Positions 1-13,023 of a stretch of DNA of 64,000 bases are shown one piece after another (within the stretch, counting starts at the first letter, position 1; every line of letters starts with the position of its first letter). The translations under genes were made by a program, and so were the position numbers. Location of the stretch: contig QCIX01000002.1 in assembly GCA_003216355.1 (NCBI GenBank), positions 1 through 64,000 of the forward strand. The letters run 5' to 3'. Origin of the DNA: Prochlorococcus sp. AG-402-N23. Lineage in GTDB: Bacteria; Cyanobacteriota; Cyanobacteriia; PCC-6307; Cyanobiaceae. Below the pieces are notes generated by a model that had not been told where the DNA came from, made no database searches, and saw only the letters and a program-made list of their open reading frames with translations.

Positions 1-1
1 G

Positions 2-1555
2 ATTGGTAAATGGAAAGCCGTTGCTAAAGAAACTGCACAAATTCATAGAGATGGTAGACCTGTTTTAGTTGGTACGACAAGTGTTGAAAAAAGTGAATTA
101 TTAAGTTCACTTTTATCTGCTGAAAAAATCCCACATAATTTGTTAAATGCTAAGCCAGAAAATGTTGAACGTGAGGCGGAAATTGTTGCTCAGGCAGGTA
201 GAGCAGGAGCTGTTACCATAGCGACTAATATGGCTGGAAGAGGAACGGATATAATTCTTGGCGGTAATAGTGACTATATGGCAAGGCTTAAATTAAAAGA
301 AATTTTAATTCCTTTGTTAGTTAAGCCTGATAATGAGCATAAGCCACCAATACCTAAACAAAGAAATTCAAAATCTAAGAGTGGTTTTTCTACAAAAGCT
401 AGTTCAAATTTGAAAAAGAACATTTCAAATTTTTCAACAAGTCTTTTCCCTTGCAAACTAGATGAAGTAATTGAAAAGAAACTCTCTTTTTTATCTGATG
501 AACTTGTAAAAAATTGGGGAGATAAACAACTTTCTGTCTTAGAACTAGATGACAGGATAGCTACAGCTGCAGAAAAAGCACCAACTGATGATGAATTGAT
601 AAAGCTTTTGAGAGAATCTTTGTCTGATGTAAAAAAAGAATATGAAAAAGTTTTGATTCATGAAGAAGACAAAGTAAGAGAAGCTGGCGGTTTACATGTC
701 ATTGGTACTGAGAGACATGAATCAAGAAGAGTGGATAATCAACTTAGAGGAAGAGCAGGAAGACAAGGTGATCTTGGAAGTACAAGATTCTTTTTATCTT
801 TAGATGATAATTTATTAAGGATTTTTGGAGGTGATAGAGTAGCAAATCTAATGAATGCTTTTAGGGTTGATGAAGATATGCCTATTGAGTCAGGAATGCT
901 TACTAGGTCTCTAGAAAGTGCTCAAAAGAAAGTTGAAACCTACTATTACGATATTAGAAAACAAGTTTTTGAATATGATGAGGTAATGAACAATCAAAGA
1001 AAAGCAGTTTATGGCGAAAGACTAAGAGTATTGAAAGGAATTGATTTAAAGAGACAAGTAATAGGATATGGAGAAAGGACAATGATTGAAATTGTAGATG
1101 CTTATATTAATCCTGATCTTCCTCCTGAAGAATGGAATATTGAACAATTAATTTCTAAAGTTAAAGAATTTATATATTTATTAGATGATCTTAAATCTGA
1201 TGATATTAATTTACTTTCAATAGAAGAATTAAAAAACTATCTTCAAGAGCAGTTGCGAATAGCTTATGATTTAAAGGAATCACAAATAGAAAATATTCGT
1301 CCAGGATTAATGAGAGAAGCTGAAAGATTTTTCATTTTGCAGCAAATTGATAATTTATGGCGAGAACATCTTCAATCTATGGATTCCTTGAGGGAATCAG
1401 TCGGATTGAGAGGTTATGGTCAAAAAGATCCATTAATCGAATATAAAAACGAAGGATATGACATGTTTCTCGAAATGATGACTAATATGAGACGTAATGT
1501 TATTTATTCAATGTTTATGTTTCAACCTAAAACTGACGTTAATGAAAAAAATTAA
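2..1555 (+). CDS. secA: Preprotein translocase subunit SecA, C-terminal part (5' truncated by window)
   Basis: Open in frame from base 2; [53 protein letters not shown] motifs. Confidence 0.97.
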   Translation: MGKWKAVAKETAQIHRDGRPVLVGTTSVEKSELLSSLLSAEKIPHNLLNAKPENVEREAEIVAQAGRAGAVTIATNMAGRGTDIILGGNSDYMARLKLKEILIPLLVKPDNEHKPPIPKQRNSKSKSGFSTKASSNLKKNISNFSTSLFPCKLDEVIEKKLSFLSDELVKNWGDKQLSVLELDDRIATAAEKAPTDDELIKLLRESLSDVKKEYEKVLIHEEDKVREAGGLHVIGTERHESRRVDNQLRGRAGRQGDLGSTRFFLSLDDNLLRIFGGDRVANLMNAFRVDEDMPIESGMLTRSLESAQKKVETYYYDIRKQVFEYDEVMNNQRKAVYGERLRVLKGIDLKRQVIGYGERTMIEIVDAYINPDLPPEEWNIEQLISKVKEFIYLLDDLKSDDINLLSIEELKNYLQEQLRIAYDLKESQIENIRPGLMREAERFFILQQIDNLWREHLQSMDSLRESVGLRGYGQKDPLIEYKNEGYDMFLEMMTNMRRNVIYSMFMFQPKTDVNEKN

Positions 1556-1563
1556 ATCAATAT

Positions 1564-2301
1564 TTAATCATCTCCAAGAAATTCAAAAATTTCTTTATCT
1601 TTAAGATTTTGAGAATCACCAAGTTTAGAAATATCAATAGATTCTGAGCTGACTATACATTGTAGAGTTTTTTGTAATTTAAGAATTTCATTTTCAAGAG
1701 TGTCTATTCTATCCATTAAATTTTTTATCACATTAGCTTCTGCATCTGGTAAGGCAGAATGAGCTAAAGGATTTACTTTGACACCACTTTGATGCACTAC
1801 TCTGCCAGGAACTCCGACCACAGTACTGTTCCCCTCTACATTTCGAACAACTACTGAGCCAGCACCAATCCGGGTATTAGATCCTACTGTGATGGATCCA
1901 AGAACTTTTGCGCCCGCTCCCACTACAACATTTTCCATTAAGGTGGGGTGTCTTTTGCCATGGCTTTTACCAGTACCTCCTAATGTCACTCCCTGATAAA
2001 GCAAACAGTTATTTCCTATTTCAGCAGTTTCGCCAATTACAACGCCCATTCCATGGTCTATGAAAACCCTTTTTCCAATTTTTGCCCCAGGATGGATTTC
2101 AATACCTGTTGCTAGCCTATTCAGATGACTGAGTAAGCGAGGAATCAAAGGAATCTTTAATTTCCATAATTTATGCGTAAATCTATGTATAACTATTGAT
2201 TGAAAGCCAGGGTAGCAAAGAAATATTTCTACTATTCCTCTTGCGGCGGGATCTCTTTCTCTGATAATTTCTATATCTGATTTAAAAGTTTTTAATACCA
2301 T
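1564..2301 (-). CDS. cysE: Serine O-acetyltransferase
   Basis: Hexapeptide-repeat acyltransferase; GAKIGKRVFIDHGMGVVIGETAEIG, GVTLGGTGKSHGKRHPT. Confidence 0.95.
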   Translation of the reverse strand: MVLKTFKSDIEIIRERDPAARGIVEIFLCYPGFQSIVIHRFTHKLWKLKIPLIPRLLSHLNRLATGIEIHPGAKIGKRVFIDHGMGVVIGETAEIGNNCLLYQGVTLGGTGKSHGKRHPTLMENVVVGAGAKVLGSITVGSNTRIGAGSVVVRNVEGNSTVVGVPGRVVHQSGVKVNPLAHSALPDAEANVIKNLMDRIDTLENEILKLQKTLQCIVSSESIDISKLGDSQNLKDKEIFEFLGDD

Positions 2302-2304
2302 GAT

Positions 2305-3291
2305 TTAATTAATGACTCCTATTTCTTTTTTTAATTGATTTATTGTTTCGATACTTAAATAATTTTTAGCACATATTATTTGAGGTAATCTCATTAACTG
2401 AGAACGATTTTTTAGTAATGTGTTTTCTACAACTGATAAACTTGGTCCATCACACACTATATGGTTTGAAGCCTTTAAAAGTGAGAGTAATCTACTGTTG
2501 TTGTCTGAGATTGCAGTCATAAGCATTAATTCACTACCACGCATGCTATGTATAATGACTTCTGCTGCTCTCAATAAACCTGGACTTATGCTTACAATCC
2601 CTACACAACTTCCAGCATTTAATTCCTTGAGAATTTTTAATTCCTTCTGAAAGTCGCTCAAGTCAACTGCAATTGCGCGAACTCCATGTTGCTTAGCAAC
2701 TTTTTCTAGAGGCTGTAAAAAATATCTGCTTGTGACAATCGTACCATTATTTGAATTACTCAAAACTTTTTCTAATTCTTCCATGGGAACAACTTCTACG
2801 GGTACATTAACTGTTGTAGAAAGGTCTTCTGCTATTAACATAGAAGCTCCAATATCTTCTCTAGGAGTACTGACTATGATTCTTGATCCGCACTTAATAC
2901 GCCAATCAATTTCATTGTTCAATATCTCTCTCGTATCTTGTAAAGTGAATCCAAGACTTATTAAGTTGTCAATAACTTTCTTTGCTTCTTGATCAGGTGC
3001 TTTAATTATTTTATCTTTTGAGTAAAGTGATTTTGTAAATTCTCTTTTAGTAAGATTATCTCTCACATAGATACCTGATCCAGCTATTGCTTCAACAACT
3101 CCATCTATTTCCAGTTGTCTGTAAACTTTGCTTATAGTATTCCGATGGAGTCCAGTCTGCATTGCAAGTTGCCTCGTACTGGGAAGTCTGTGACCTGGAG
3201 GATAATGTCTTGCTGCAATTGCGAAACAAATTTGATTATTTAGTTGAGTAGATGCTGGAATATCACTGTCTTGTTGAATATGGAATCTCAC
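2305..3291 (-). CDS. GntR-family transcriptional regulator
   Basis: N-terminal wHTH: ARHYPPGHRLPSTRQLAMQTGLHRNTISKVYRQLEIDGVVEAIAGSGIYV. Confidence 0.85.
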   Translation of the reverse strand: MRFHIQQDSDIPASTQLNNQICFAIAARHYPPGHRLPSTRQLAMQTGLHRNTISKVYRQLEIDGVVEAIAGSGIYVRDNLTKREFTKSLYSKDKIIKAPDQEAKKVIDNLISLGFTLQDTREILNNEIDWRIKCGSRIIVSTPREDIGASMLIAEDLSTTVNVPVEVVPMEELEKVLSNSNNGTIVTSRYFLQPLEKVAKQHGVRAIAVDLSDFQKELKILKELNAGSCVGIVSISPGLLRAAEVIIHSMRGSELMLMTAISDNNSRLLSLLKASNHIVCDGPSLSVVENTLLKNRSQLMRLPQIICAKNYLSIETINQLKKEIGVIN

Positions 3292-3368
3292 TTTAGAAAA
3301 ATCCTGACTAAGTTAATTTTTGATATAGTGACACTTTAACATTTGGCATATTTTTTGATAATAATTTA

Positions 3369-3941
3369 TCAACCATCATCTTTTTTAATAAGAGGAGTTT
3401 TTCGAGGGCTTAAAAACATAATCATGTTTCTCCCTTCTCTTTTTGGTTTTTGTTGAACTTCTGATTGCTCTTCTAAATCATTAGCCATTTTTAAAAGAAG
3501 AGTCTCAGCTAAATTTGAGTGTTGAATTTCTCTTCCCCTAAAAATTACAGTGCATTTTACCTTATCTCCTGATTTTAGAAATTTAGTAGCTTGACCAATC
3601 CGAACATCGTAATCATGCTTATCAATTTTATACCTCATTTTTACTTCTTTAACTTCTGTTTGATGAGATTTTTTCCTTGCTTCTTTAGCTTTCTTTTCTT
3701 GTTCAAATTTATATTTACCGTAGTCCATGATTCTACAAACAGGAGGATTTGCTTTTTCGCTCACCAAAACTAAATCAAGTTCTCTTTGAGATGCTATTTC
3801 TAATGCTTTTAATCTATCTATGACGCCTAATTGTTTTCCATCTGAATCAACGACTCTCAATTGAGGGTATTTTATTCTTTCATTTATATTTGGTAGCTCT
3901 CTAACTGGAGCTCTTCGGTCAAAGCGTGGGCGTGGGGGCAT
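3369..3941 (-). CDS. infC: Translation initiation factor IF-3
   Basis: [47 protein letters not shown]. Confidence 0.97.
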   Translation of the reverse strand: MPPRPRFDRRAPVRELPNINERIKYPQLRVVDSDGKQLGVIDRLKALEIASQRELDLVLVSEKANPPVCRIMDYGKYKFEQEKKAKEARKKSHQTEVKEVKMRYKIDKHDYDVRIGQATKFLKSGDKVKCTVIFRGREIQHSNLAETLLLKMANDLEEQSEVQQKPKREGRNMIMFLSPRKTPLIKKDDG

Positions 3942-3994
3942 TCAGTTAATTAAATAAATTGATTGGAAGATGAACAAAATCTATTTTTATAAAG

Positions 3995-4894
3995 TTAGCT
4001 TAAAAAAGACTCTATTTTAATTATTGCATCTTTTAGCAGGTTTTTGTTATTAAGCCAAAGAGGATTATTTTTATTACGAAACCAAGTTTTTTGTCTTTTG
4101 GCAAATTGGATTGTTTTTGTCGCAGTCAACTCAATCGCTTTGTCAATTGTTGAACGGTTATTTAAAACATCCCTAGCTTCTCGATAACCAATGGTTTCTA
4201 ATATTGGCAAATCAAATCCGTATTTAGAGATAAGGTGGTTCGTCTCCTCAATAATTCCAGATAAAAACATATTTTTTGTTCTTTGAAAAATTCTTTCTTT
4301 TAAATTATCTCTATCTAATCCAAGCTCTAGGATTCTCCAGTTTGGCGGGTTTTGAACTTTCAGAGTTGACAAAGGTTTACCTGTTACGTAAAAGACTTCT
4401 AAAGCTCTTATTGTTCTAGTGTGGTCAGCAAAATTGATTTTTTTTGTTGATAATGGATCACAATTTTTTAACAGGTCCCAACATTTTTCCTGACCAAGTT
4501 CTTCTAATTGTCTTCTGAAATTCTTTTGAGGAGGGACATCTGGTAGAAAAAATCCTTTTGTTATTGAGTTCATATACAAACCACTTCCTCCAACAAGAAA
4601 AGGTAAATTATTTTGATTAATTTCACCCTTAATAGATTTTTGAGCAATTTCTTGAAATTGTTTTGCATTAATTGGATTAATTGGTTCCTCAATATCTATC
4701 AAAAAATGCTTTATTTGTTTTTGTTGGATTTTAGATGGCTTGGCTGTTCCAATATCCATGGACTTATAAATTTGCCTTGAATCGATATTGTGTATATGAG
4801 TTTTAAAATATTCTGCAATTTCAATAGCTAATTCTGTTTTACCACTTGCAGTAGGCCCAATTAAAATTATTACATGAGGTAGATACGAAGACAT
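3995..4894 (-). CDS. miaA: tRNA dimethylallyltransferase
   Basis: [46 protein letters not shown]. Confidence 0.96.
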   Translation of the reverse strand: MSSYLPHVIILIGPTASGKTELAIEIAEYFKTHIHNIDSRQIYKSMDIGTAKPSKIQQKQIKHFLIDIEEPINPINAKQFQEIAQKSIKGEINQNNLPFLVGGSGLYMNSITKGFFLPDVPPQKNFRRQLEELGQEKCWDLLKNCDPLSTKKINFADHTRTIRALEVFYVTGKPLSTLKVQNPPNWRILELGLDRDNLKERIFQRTKNMFLSGIIEETNHLISKYGFDLPILETIGYREARDVLNNRSTIDKAIELTATKTIQFAKRQKTWFRNKNNPLWLNNKNLLKDAIIKIESFLS

Positions 4895-4994
4895 ATGAAT
4901 TTCTGATGAAATAAATATTAGCTATATAATTAAAGTGATTAAATTTTTCATTGACTTCGAGCCTTTATCTTATTGCGGTGGTAAGTTTAATGAA

Positions 4995-5040
4995 AGACCT
5001 TTTAAAAATAACATTTTAAAAGTCTAATATTTTTTTTATA
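4995..5040 (+). promoter_or_regulatory. Terminator-like hairpin plus T-tract in the gyrB leader
   Basis: AGACCTTTTAAAA-loop-TTTTAAAAGTCT (one bulged C), then AATATTTTTTTTA just before the gyrB ATG. Confidence 0.45.
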
Positions 5041-5044
5041 TTAA

Positions 5045-7338
<2,294 letters not shown>

Positions 7339-7341
7339 ATT

Positions 7342-7707
7342 TTGGATTTTATTTCAATAACTATAATTTTACTCGGCAGTACTTTTGGATTAATACTTAG
7401 AATATTCATACAAAATAATTTTAAAAAAAGGATAGGTATTGATATTCAAAATACTTCAATAATAAATTTTTTATCATCTTTTTTATTAGGAATTTTAGTA
7501 GCTTTAAATTTTATTCATAACGAAATATTAGTGTTATTTTATAGTGGTTTTTTAGGATGTTTTAGTACATTTTCTTCCTTTATATATCAACTATTTGACT
7601 TATTTAAAAAGAGAAAATTCCTAAGATTATTTTTCCACTATATTGAAGTGATTATTTTTTCATTCCTTTTCTTTTATTTAGGTTTTATTCTTATTCAGTT
7701 TTTTTAA
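7342..7707 (+). CDS. crcB: CrcB-like fluoride channel subunit (TTG start)
   Basis: Four hydrophobic segments; GFLGCFSTFSSFIYQ matches the Fluc/CrcB GxxGxxTTFSTF-type motif. Confidence 0.75.
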   Translation: MDFISITIILLGSTFGLILRIFIQNNFKKRIGIDIQNTSIINFLSSFLLGILVALNFIHNEILVLFYSGFLGCFSTFSSFIYQLFDLFKKRKFLRLFFHYIEVIIFSFLFFYLGFILIQFF

Positions 7708-7708
7708 A

Positions 7709-8038
7709 GTGAAAATAGATAATTTTATTTATATTCTTTTAGCTGCTTACCTAGCTACTTTTTTAAGATTAACTATAGATAATAATTTTTTTATCTCAAT
7801 AATTGGATCATTTTTAGTGGGTTTTTTTATCAGTAGAAGGTTAAGTTATTCAACTGAGAATATTTTATTTAGTGGTTTTTTTTCTTGCTTTACATCCTTT
7901 AGCGGATTTATATATTTTTTGTACAAAATTTTAAATCAAGGGGATTGGAAAAAATTTATCATTTTTTTTAATTTTATCATTATCGTAAATTTATTCACAA
8001 TGCTTTTCGGGTTCTGGATAAGTAGAAAAATTACTTAG
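7709..8038 (+). CDS. crcB: CrcB-like fluoride channel subunit, second copy (GTG start)
   Basis: GFFSCFTSFSGFIYFLYK; adjacent to the other CrcB-like gene. Confidence 0.7.
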   Translation: MKIDNFIYILLAAYLATFLRLTIDNNFFISIIGSFLVGFFISRRLSYSTENILFSGFFSCFTSFSGFIYFLYKILNQGDWKKFIIFFNFIIIVNLFTMLFGFWISRKIT

Positions 8039-8081
8039 ATTTCATATAATGGTGTTGTTACTTTGATAAGGGATTATATTT

Positions 8082-9488
8082 ATGAATGAAAATAATCTTG
8101 AAACAGTTACATCGTTATCTTCAGATTTAAGTACACGAGAGAATATTACTTTTCAACTTGAGGAATTGCTCATCGCGGGAAATTATGATGAGGCAAAGTT
8201 ACTTTTAGAGCCATCCCAACCTGTTGATATTGCGGATGCTATTGGAAGCCTTCCACTAATATTGCAGGCATTGGCATTTCGATTATTAAAGAAAAATGAA
8301 GCAATTGAGGTTTATGAATATTTAGATCCAGTAGTTCAGCAAACTTTATTAGAAAGACTTCGTTCAGGAGAAGTTTTAGAAATCGTTGAGAAAATGTCTC
8401 CTGATGATAGGGTTCAACTTTTTGATGAATTACCTGCAAAAGTTGTACGAAAATTTTTATCTGCCCTTAGTCCTGGTGAAAGGAAAGTAACAGCTGAGTT
8501 ACTTGGATATGAGCCTGAAACTGCTGGAAGATTAATGACAACTGAATTTATAGATCTTAAAGAGATGCAAACAGCAGCTGAGGCCCTTTCTTTAGTTAGA
8601 AAAAGAGCCCCATTTACAGAAACCATCTATAGCTTATATGTTACAGATAAAGAAAGACATTTAACTGGTATTCTCTCTTTAAGAGATCTTGTCACTGCTG
8701 ATCCTTCTAAGCCAATTGGAGACGTTATGACAAGAGATGTAGTTAATATTGCTACTAATACGAATCAAGAAGAGGTTGCGAGAGCAATACAAAGATATGA
8801 TTTTTTAGCTCTCCCAGTCGTTGATAAGGAAAAAAGACTTGTTGGGATAGTTACCGTCGATGATTTAATTGATGTTATAGAACAAGAAGCAACAAGAGAT
8901 ATTTATGCAGCGGGGGCAGTACAACCTGGCGATGAAGATGATTATTTCCAAAGTAGTTTGTTTACGATTGCTAGAAGAAGAATTTTATGGTTATTAATTT
9001 TGGTTTTAGCAAATGGTTTAACGACAAAAGTTATAGCTATGAATGATCAAATATTAAAAGAAATAGTTTTATTAGCTGCATTTATTCCATTACTTATAGG
9101 TACGGGGGGGAATGTTGGCGCTCAAAGTTCAACAGTTGTCATTCGAGGTTTAAGTACTCAAAAACTGAAGTCTCTTGGTGCAATTAAGGCAGTAGTTAAG
9201 GAGGCAATAACAGGCGCTCTTCTAGGTGTTTTTATGATGCTTGTAGTGTTTCCCTTCGCTTGGTGGCAAGGAGAAGGGCCTTTAATCGCCTCTGCGGTGG
9301 GAATAAGTTTGATATCCATAACAACTTTAGCTGCGACAACAGGAGCGATCCTCCCTTTGTTGTTCGACAGAATGAAATTGGATCCAGCCTTAATGTCCTC
9401 TCCTTTCATTACTACCGTAACTGATATTGCAGGTGTATTTATTTATCTCAGTACAGCAAAATGGCTATTAAGCTCTTCATTAGTCTAA
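8082..9488 (+). CDS. mgtE: Magnesium transporter MgtE
   Basis: MgtE N-domain, paired CBS domains (VMTRDVVNIATNTNQEEVARAIQRYDFLALPVVD), C-terminal TM domain with GTGGNVGAQSST. Confidence 0.96.
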   Translation: MNENNLETVTSLSSDLSTRENITFQLEELLIAGNYDEAKLLLEPSQPVDIADAIGSLPLILQALAFRLLKKNEAIEVYEYLDPVVQQTLLERLRSGEVLEIVEKMSPDDRVQLFDELPAKVVRKFLSALSPGERKVTAELLGYEPETAGRLMTTEFIDLKEMQTAAEALSLVRKRAPFTETIYSLYVTDKERHLTGILSLRDLVTADPSKPIGDVMTRDVVNIATNTNQEEVARAIQRYDFLALPVVDKEKRLVGIVTVDDLIDVIEQEATRDIYAAGAVQPGDEDDYFQSSLFTIARRRILWLLILVLANGLTTKVIAMNDQILKEIVLLAAFIPLLIGTGGNVGAQSSTVVIRGLSTQKLKSLGAIKAVVKEAITGALLGVFMMLVVFPFAWWQGEGPLIASAVGISLISITTLAATTGAILPLLFDRMKLDPALMSSPFITTVTDIAGVFIYLSTAKWLLSSSLV

Positions 9489-9588
9489 ATTCAGTAGGTA
9501 TTTATTCTCATTTTTGTAAAATTGTGGATTTTTTTGTTTAACTTTACATTTCTTAATGGTATTGTTTACAAAACATCATTTAATCTTC

Positions 9589-10590
9589 ATGTCTTCTGAA
9601 ACAATAAGTGAAAATAAACTAGCTTCAATCGCAAGTATAAAATCTAGTAATGATGTAGATCTTGTTCGATCATACTTGAGGGATATAGGAAGAGTTCCAT
9701 TACTATCGCATGAGCAAGAAATTACGCTGGGTCGCCAAGTTCAAGAGTACATGGAAGTTGAAAGAGCTGAATTAGAAATTACTGAATTAACAGGAGATAA
9801 GCCAAGTATTGATGAATTATCGACTAAATTAAACTTATCTACTTCCACAATTAAAAAAAGATTGAGAGCTGGACAGAGAGCTAAAGAAAGGATGGTTGCA
9901 GCAAATTTAAGATTGGTAGTAAGCGTTGCAAAAAAATATACAAAAAGAAACATGGAACTTTTAGATTTAATCCAGGAAGGAACTATAGGACTAGTCAGAG
10001 GAGTTGAAAAATTTGATCCAGCCAGAGGATATAAGTTTTCAACATATGCATACTGGTGGATTAGACAAGGTATTACAAGAGCAATAGCTGAAAAAAGTCG
10101 TGCGATAAGGCTACCAATTCACATAACTGAAATGTTGAATAAGTTAAAAAAAGGTCAAAGAGAGCTCAGTCAAGAAATGTCAAGAACTCCTACTGTAACT
10201 GAACTTGCTAAGTACGTAGAGCTTCCTGAAGATGATGTTAAAGATTTGATGTGCAAAGCTGGACAGCCAGTTAGTCTTGAAACTAAAGTTGGCGATGGAG
10301 AAGATACTGTTTTATTAGATTTACTGGCAGGGGGCGAGGATTTGCCAGACGAACAAATAGAAATGGATTGTATGAGAGGTGATCTGCATTCTCTTTTACA
10401 TCAATTGCCTGATCTGCAATGTAGAGTTTTAAGAATGAGATACGGAATGGATGGTGATGAGCCAATGTCGCTTACAGGTATTGGAAGGGTACTAGGGATA
10501 AGTAGAGATCGAGTAAGAAATCTAGAAAGAGATGGATTAAGAGGCTTGAGAAGACTTAGTGATAATGTAGAAGCTTATTTTGTTTCTTGA
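9589..10590 (+). CDS. RNA polymerase sigma factor, RpoD/SigA family (probably group 2); ORF could start at 9556
   Basis: DLVRSYLRDIGRVPLLSHEQEI; NLRLVVSVAKKYTKRNMELLDLIQEGTIGLVRGVEKFDPARGYKFSTYAYWWIRQGITRAI. Confidence 0.93.
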   Translation: MSSETISENKLASIASIKSSNDVDLVRSYLRDIGRVPLLSHEQEITLGRQVQEYMEVERAELEITELTGDKPSIDELSTKLNLSTSTIKKRLRAGQRAKERMVAANLRLVVSVAKKYTKRNMELLDLIQEGTIGLVRGVEKFDPARGYKFSTYAYWWIRQGITRAIAEKSRAIRLPIHITEMLNKLKKGQRELSQEMSRTPTVTELAKYVELPEDDVKDLMCKAGQPVSLETKVGDGEDTVLLDLLAGGEDLPDEQIEMDCMRGDLHSLLHQLPDLQCRVLRMRYGMDGDEPMSLTGIGRVLGISRDRVRNLERDGLRGLRRLSDNVEAYFVS

Positions 10591-11489
10591 ATAAATTCAT
10601 TCATTAACTTATTTGTTTTTTCAGGTTCCTCATCATGAGGACAATGACCAGCCCCATTAATAATATCTAATCTTTTAATATTTCTGAATTTTTTCTTCCA
10701 CTCTCTTGCTTCATTTAAAGATTCCCAAGGATCTTTTTCTCCCCAAATCAACTGGATGGGAGCATCAACCTTATCGAAAAGGTCAGTAGCGAGATAGTCA
10801 TCAAATAAGTTAATAAAACCACGAAATGCTTCTTTAGAGTTTTTCCTTTGCGAGGGTTGATAAAGTATTTCAATCAATTCTTTATCTATATTGTTTCCAG
10901 TAGGGTAAGCTTGTTTAAGTATTTTCTTTATAACTTTTGGATTAGCAGCTCTTGTAAAAAGTGTTTTGCTAATTACTCTTTGTCTGACTATCGTTTTAAG
11001 GACGGGTCTCAGTAGATTCATTAAAATATCACTTTTTTTTAAACGTTTATCATCCATAGTTCTTTGTGCACAATCAATCAAAATAACACCTTTGCAATTA
11101 TCTTTGAGAATTTCAGCAGCTTTCAATGCAATAACACCTCCAATTGAATTTCCTACCAAGTAAACAGGAGATTTAATTACCTCGGCACAAAATGTTGATA
11201 TTTGATTACCCCACAAGTCAAATGAATATTTAATTGAGTTTTCTGCATCAGGTTCGAAATCTAATAAAGCACTAGGCTGACTGCTTTTTCCAAATCCTAA
11301 TAAGTCAATTGCGTAGCAGTTAGAAAATTTCCCAAGAAAATCTTGATTATATCTCCAGTGGTTTTTTGATGCTCCAAATCCATGAACTAATAAAATTTTA
11401 ATATTTTTTTCAGAAGTAGATTCTTTTGATAAAGACCAAGAAATTTCCCAATTCTTCCACTTCCAAATTTCAGATTTATTGAAAGACAC
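10575..11489 (-). CDS. Alpha/beta hydrolase
   Basis: LLVHGFGASKNHWRYN, VGNSIGGVIALKAAE, GAGHCPHDEEPE. Confidence 0.85.
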   Translation of the reverse strand: MSFNKSEIWKWKNWEISWSLSKESTSEKNIKILLVHGFGASKNHWRYNQDFLGKFSNCYAIDLLGFGKSSQPSALLDFEPDAENSIKYSFDLWGNQISTFCAEVIKSPVYLVGNSIGGVIALKAAEILKDNCKGVILIDCAQRTMDDKRLKKSDILMNLLRPVLKTIVRQRVISKTLFTRAANPKVIKKILKQAYPTGNNIDKELIEILYQPSQRKNSKEAFRGFINLFDDYLATDLFDKVDAPIQLIWGEKDPWESLNEAREWKKKFRNIKRLDIINGAGHCPHDEEPEKTNKLMNEFIQETK

Positions 11490-11578
11490 TATGAATTTGC
11501 ATTTAATTAAACTTTAATTCAAAAAAAAATTATTCGTTTTTAATAAATTATTCTTAGTTAAGAAAAAGCGTTCATTTT

Positions 11579-12577
11579 ATGCAAAAGAACAAGGTCATAT
11601 GTATTGGAGAGGCTTTAATAGACAGAATCAGAAATAAGTCAAATCAAGGATTTACAGATTTTTTGGGTGGTGCTCCGGCTAATGTTGCTTGTGCATTAAG
11701 AAAATTAAAAATAGATTCAATATTTATAGGAAGTTTAGGTATTGATGATTATGGAAAAAAATTCATTACGCAATTCAATGAATTGGACGTTAATTTAGAT
11801 TTTTTGCAATTAGATAATGATTCATCTACTCGCGTGGTTAATGTAGATAGAGATCAGTTTGGAGATCGTTTTTTTGCAGGCTTTGAGGAAAGCTCCCATT
11901 CATCCTTTGCAGATGAAGTTCTTAGTAAGAAATTAATCGAAAAAGAAATTTCAAATTTGGAGGCATCTTTTCAAGAAACAAAATATTTGGTTACTGGAAC
12001 TATTTTATTATCATCTCCAATATCAGCGGAGACTATTTTTTTTATTCTTGAACATGCTAAAAAATTTGAAGTCAAAATAGTTATTGATTTGAATTGGAGA
12101 GAGGTTTTTTGGGATCGTTCAAGTTTTTCACTAGAAATGAGTAAAGCCGCGAGAGTTAATTTAATCAAAAAATTTTTAAATCATGCAAATGTTTTAAAAC
12201 TTGCTAAGGAAGAAGCAACTTTGTTTTTTGAGGATATAAATCCCTTGCTAATATCTCAACAATTGTCTAATAGACCAGATGTAATAATAACTGATGGAAA
12301 AAATCCCATTGCATGGTATATCAATGGATTGCAGGGAATTACCGAAATTCCTTCTTCAAAAAAAATTGTTGATACAACTGGTGCAGGCGATGCTTTTCTA
12401 GCTGGCTTAATTTCAAAATTAATTTCTTCTGGATATCCCTCAAATGAACTCGAGATAGAAGATTGCATTAAGTTCGCAGGTGTTTGTGGATTATTAACTT
12501 GTCTTGGTGAAGGCGCCATCGAGCAACAGCCCTATTATGAGAAGGTTAATAAATTTTTGGGATCCCTGATTTCGTAG
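11579..12577 (+). CDS. PfkB-family carbohydrate kinase (fructokinase-like)
   Basis: CIGEALIDRI, FLGGAPANVACALRKL, DTTGAGDAFLAGL. Confidence 0.88.
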   Translation: MQKNKVICIGEALIDRIRNKSNQGFTDFLGGAPANVACALRKLKIDSIFIGSLGIDDYGKKFITQFNELDVNLDFLQLDNDSSTRVVNVDRDQFGDRFFAGFEESSHSSFADEVLSKKLIEKEISNLEASFQETKYLVTGTILLSSPISAETIFFILEHAKKFEVKIVIDLNWREVFWDRSSFSLEMSKAARVNLIKKFLNHANVLKLAKEEATLFFEDINPLLISQQLSNRPDVIITDGKNPIAWYINGLQGITEIPSSKKIVDTTGAGDAFLAGLISKLISSGYPSNELEIEDCIKFAGVCGLLTCLGEGAIEQQPYYEKVNKFLGSLIS

Positions 12578-12984
12578 TTTCTTCCATAATTTTTTGCGTA
12601 ACTAATTTCTATTTTCCAGAAATTATCAATAACTGGTTCTATTAATTCTGGCCATTCAATAACTAAAATAGCTCGTCTTTGTATTGCCTCTTCTTCTTCT
12701 GAAAAAAAAACTTCTTTTGCTGAAGAAATATTTTCTATCCTGTATAAATCAAGGTGAATTAGCGGAATTCTTCCAGAGTTATAGTGATGCGATAAAGCAA
12801 ATGTAGGGCTTGTTATGTCCTCAGAGATTGATAAGCCTTTCCCAATCCCTTGAACAAATGAAGTTTTCCCAGCCCCAATTGGACCCTGTAATAGAACAAT
12901 TGATTGGGGATTTAATTTGTGTGAGAGTTTTTTTCCTAAGTTTAAAGTCTGTTTTAAATTCTCAACAAACACAAAATTACGCAA
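12535..12984 (-). CDS. tsaE: tRNA threonylcarbamoyladenosine biosynthesis ATPase TsaE (YjeE)
   Basis: LLQGPIGAGKTSFVQGIGKGL, ITSPTFALSHHY, HLDLYRIE, VIEWPE. Confidence 0.92.
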   Translation of the reverse strand: MRNFVFVENLKQTLNLGKKLSHKLNPQSIVLLQGPIGAGKTSFVQGIGKGLSISEDITSPTFALSHHYNSGRIPLIHLDLYRIENISSAKEVFFSEEEEAIQRRAILVIEWPELIEPVIDNFWKIEISYAKNYGRNYEIRDPKNLLTFS

Positions 12985-13023
12985 AAATCATTTATAGTCT
13001 AAAAGAAAAAGTATTTTTTAGAT

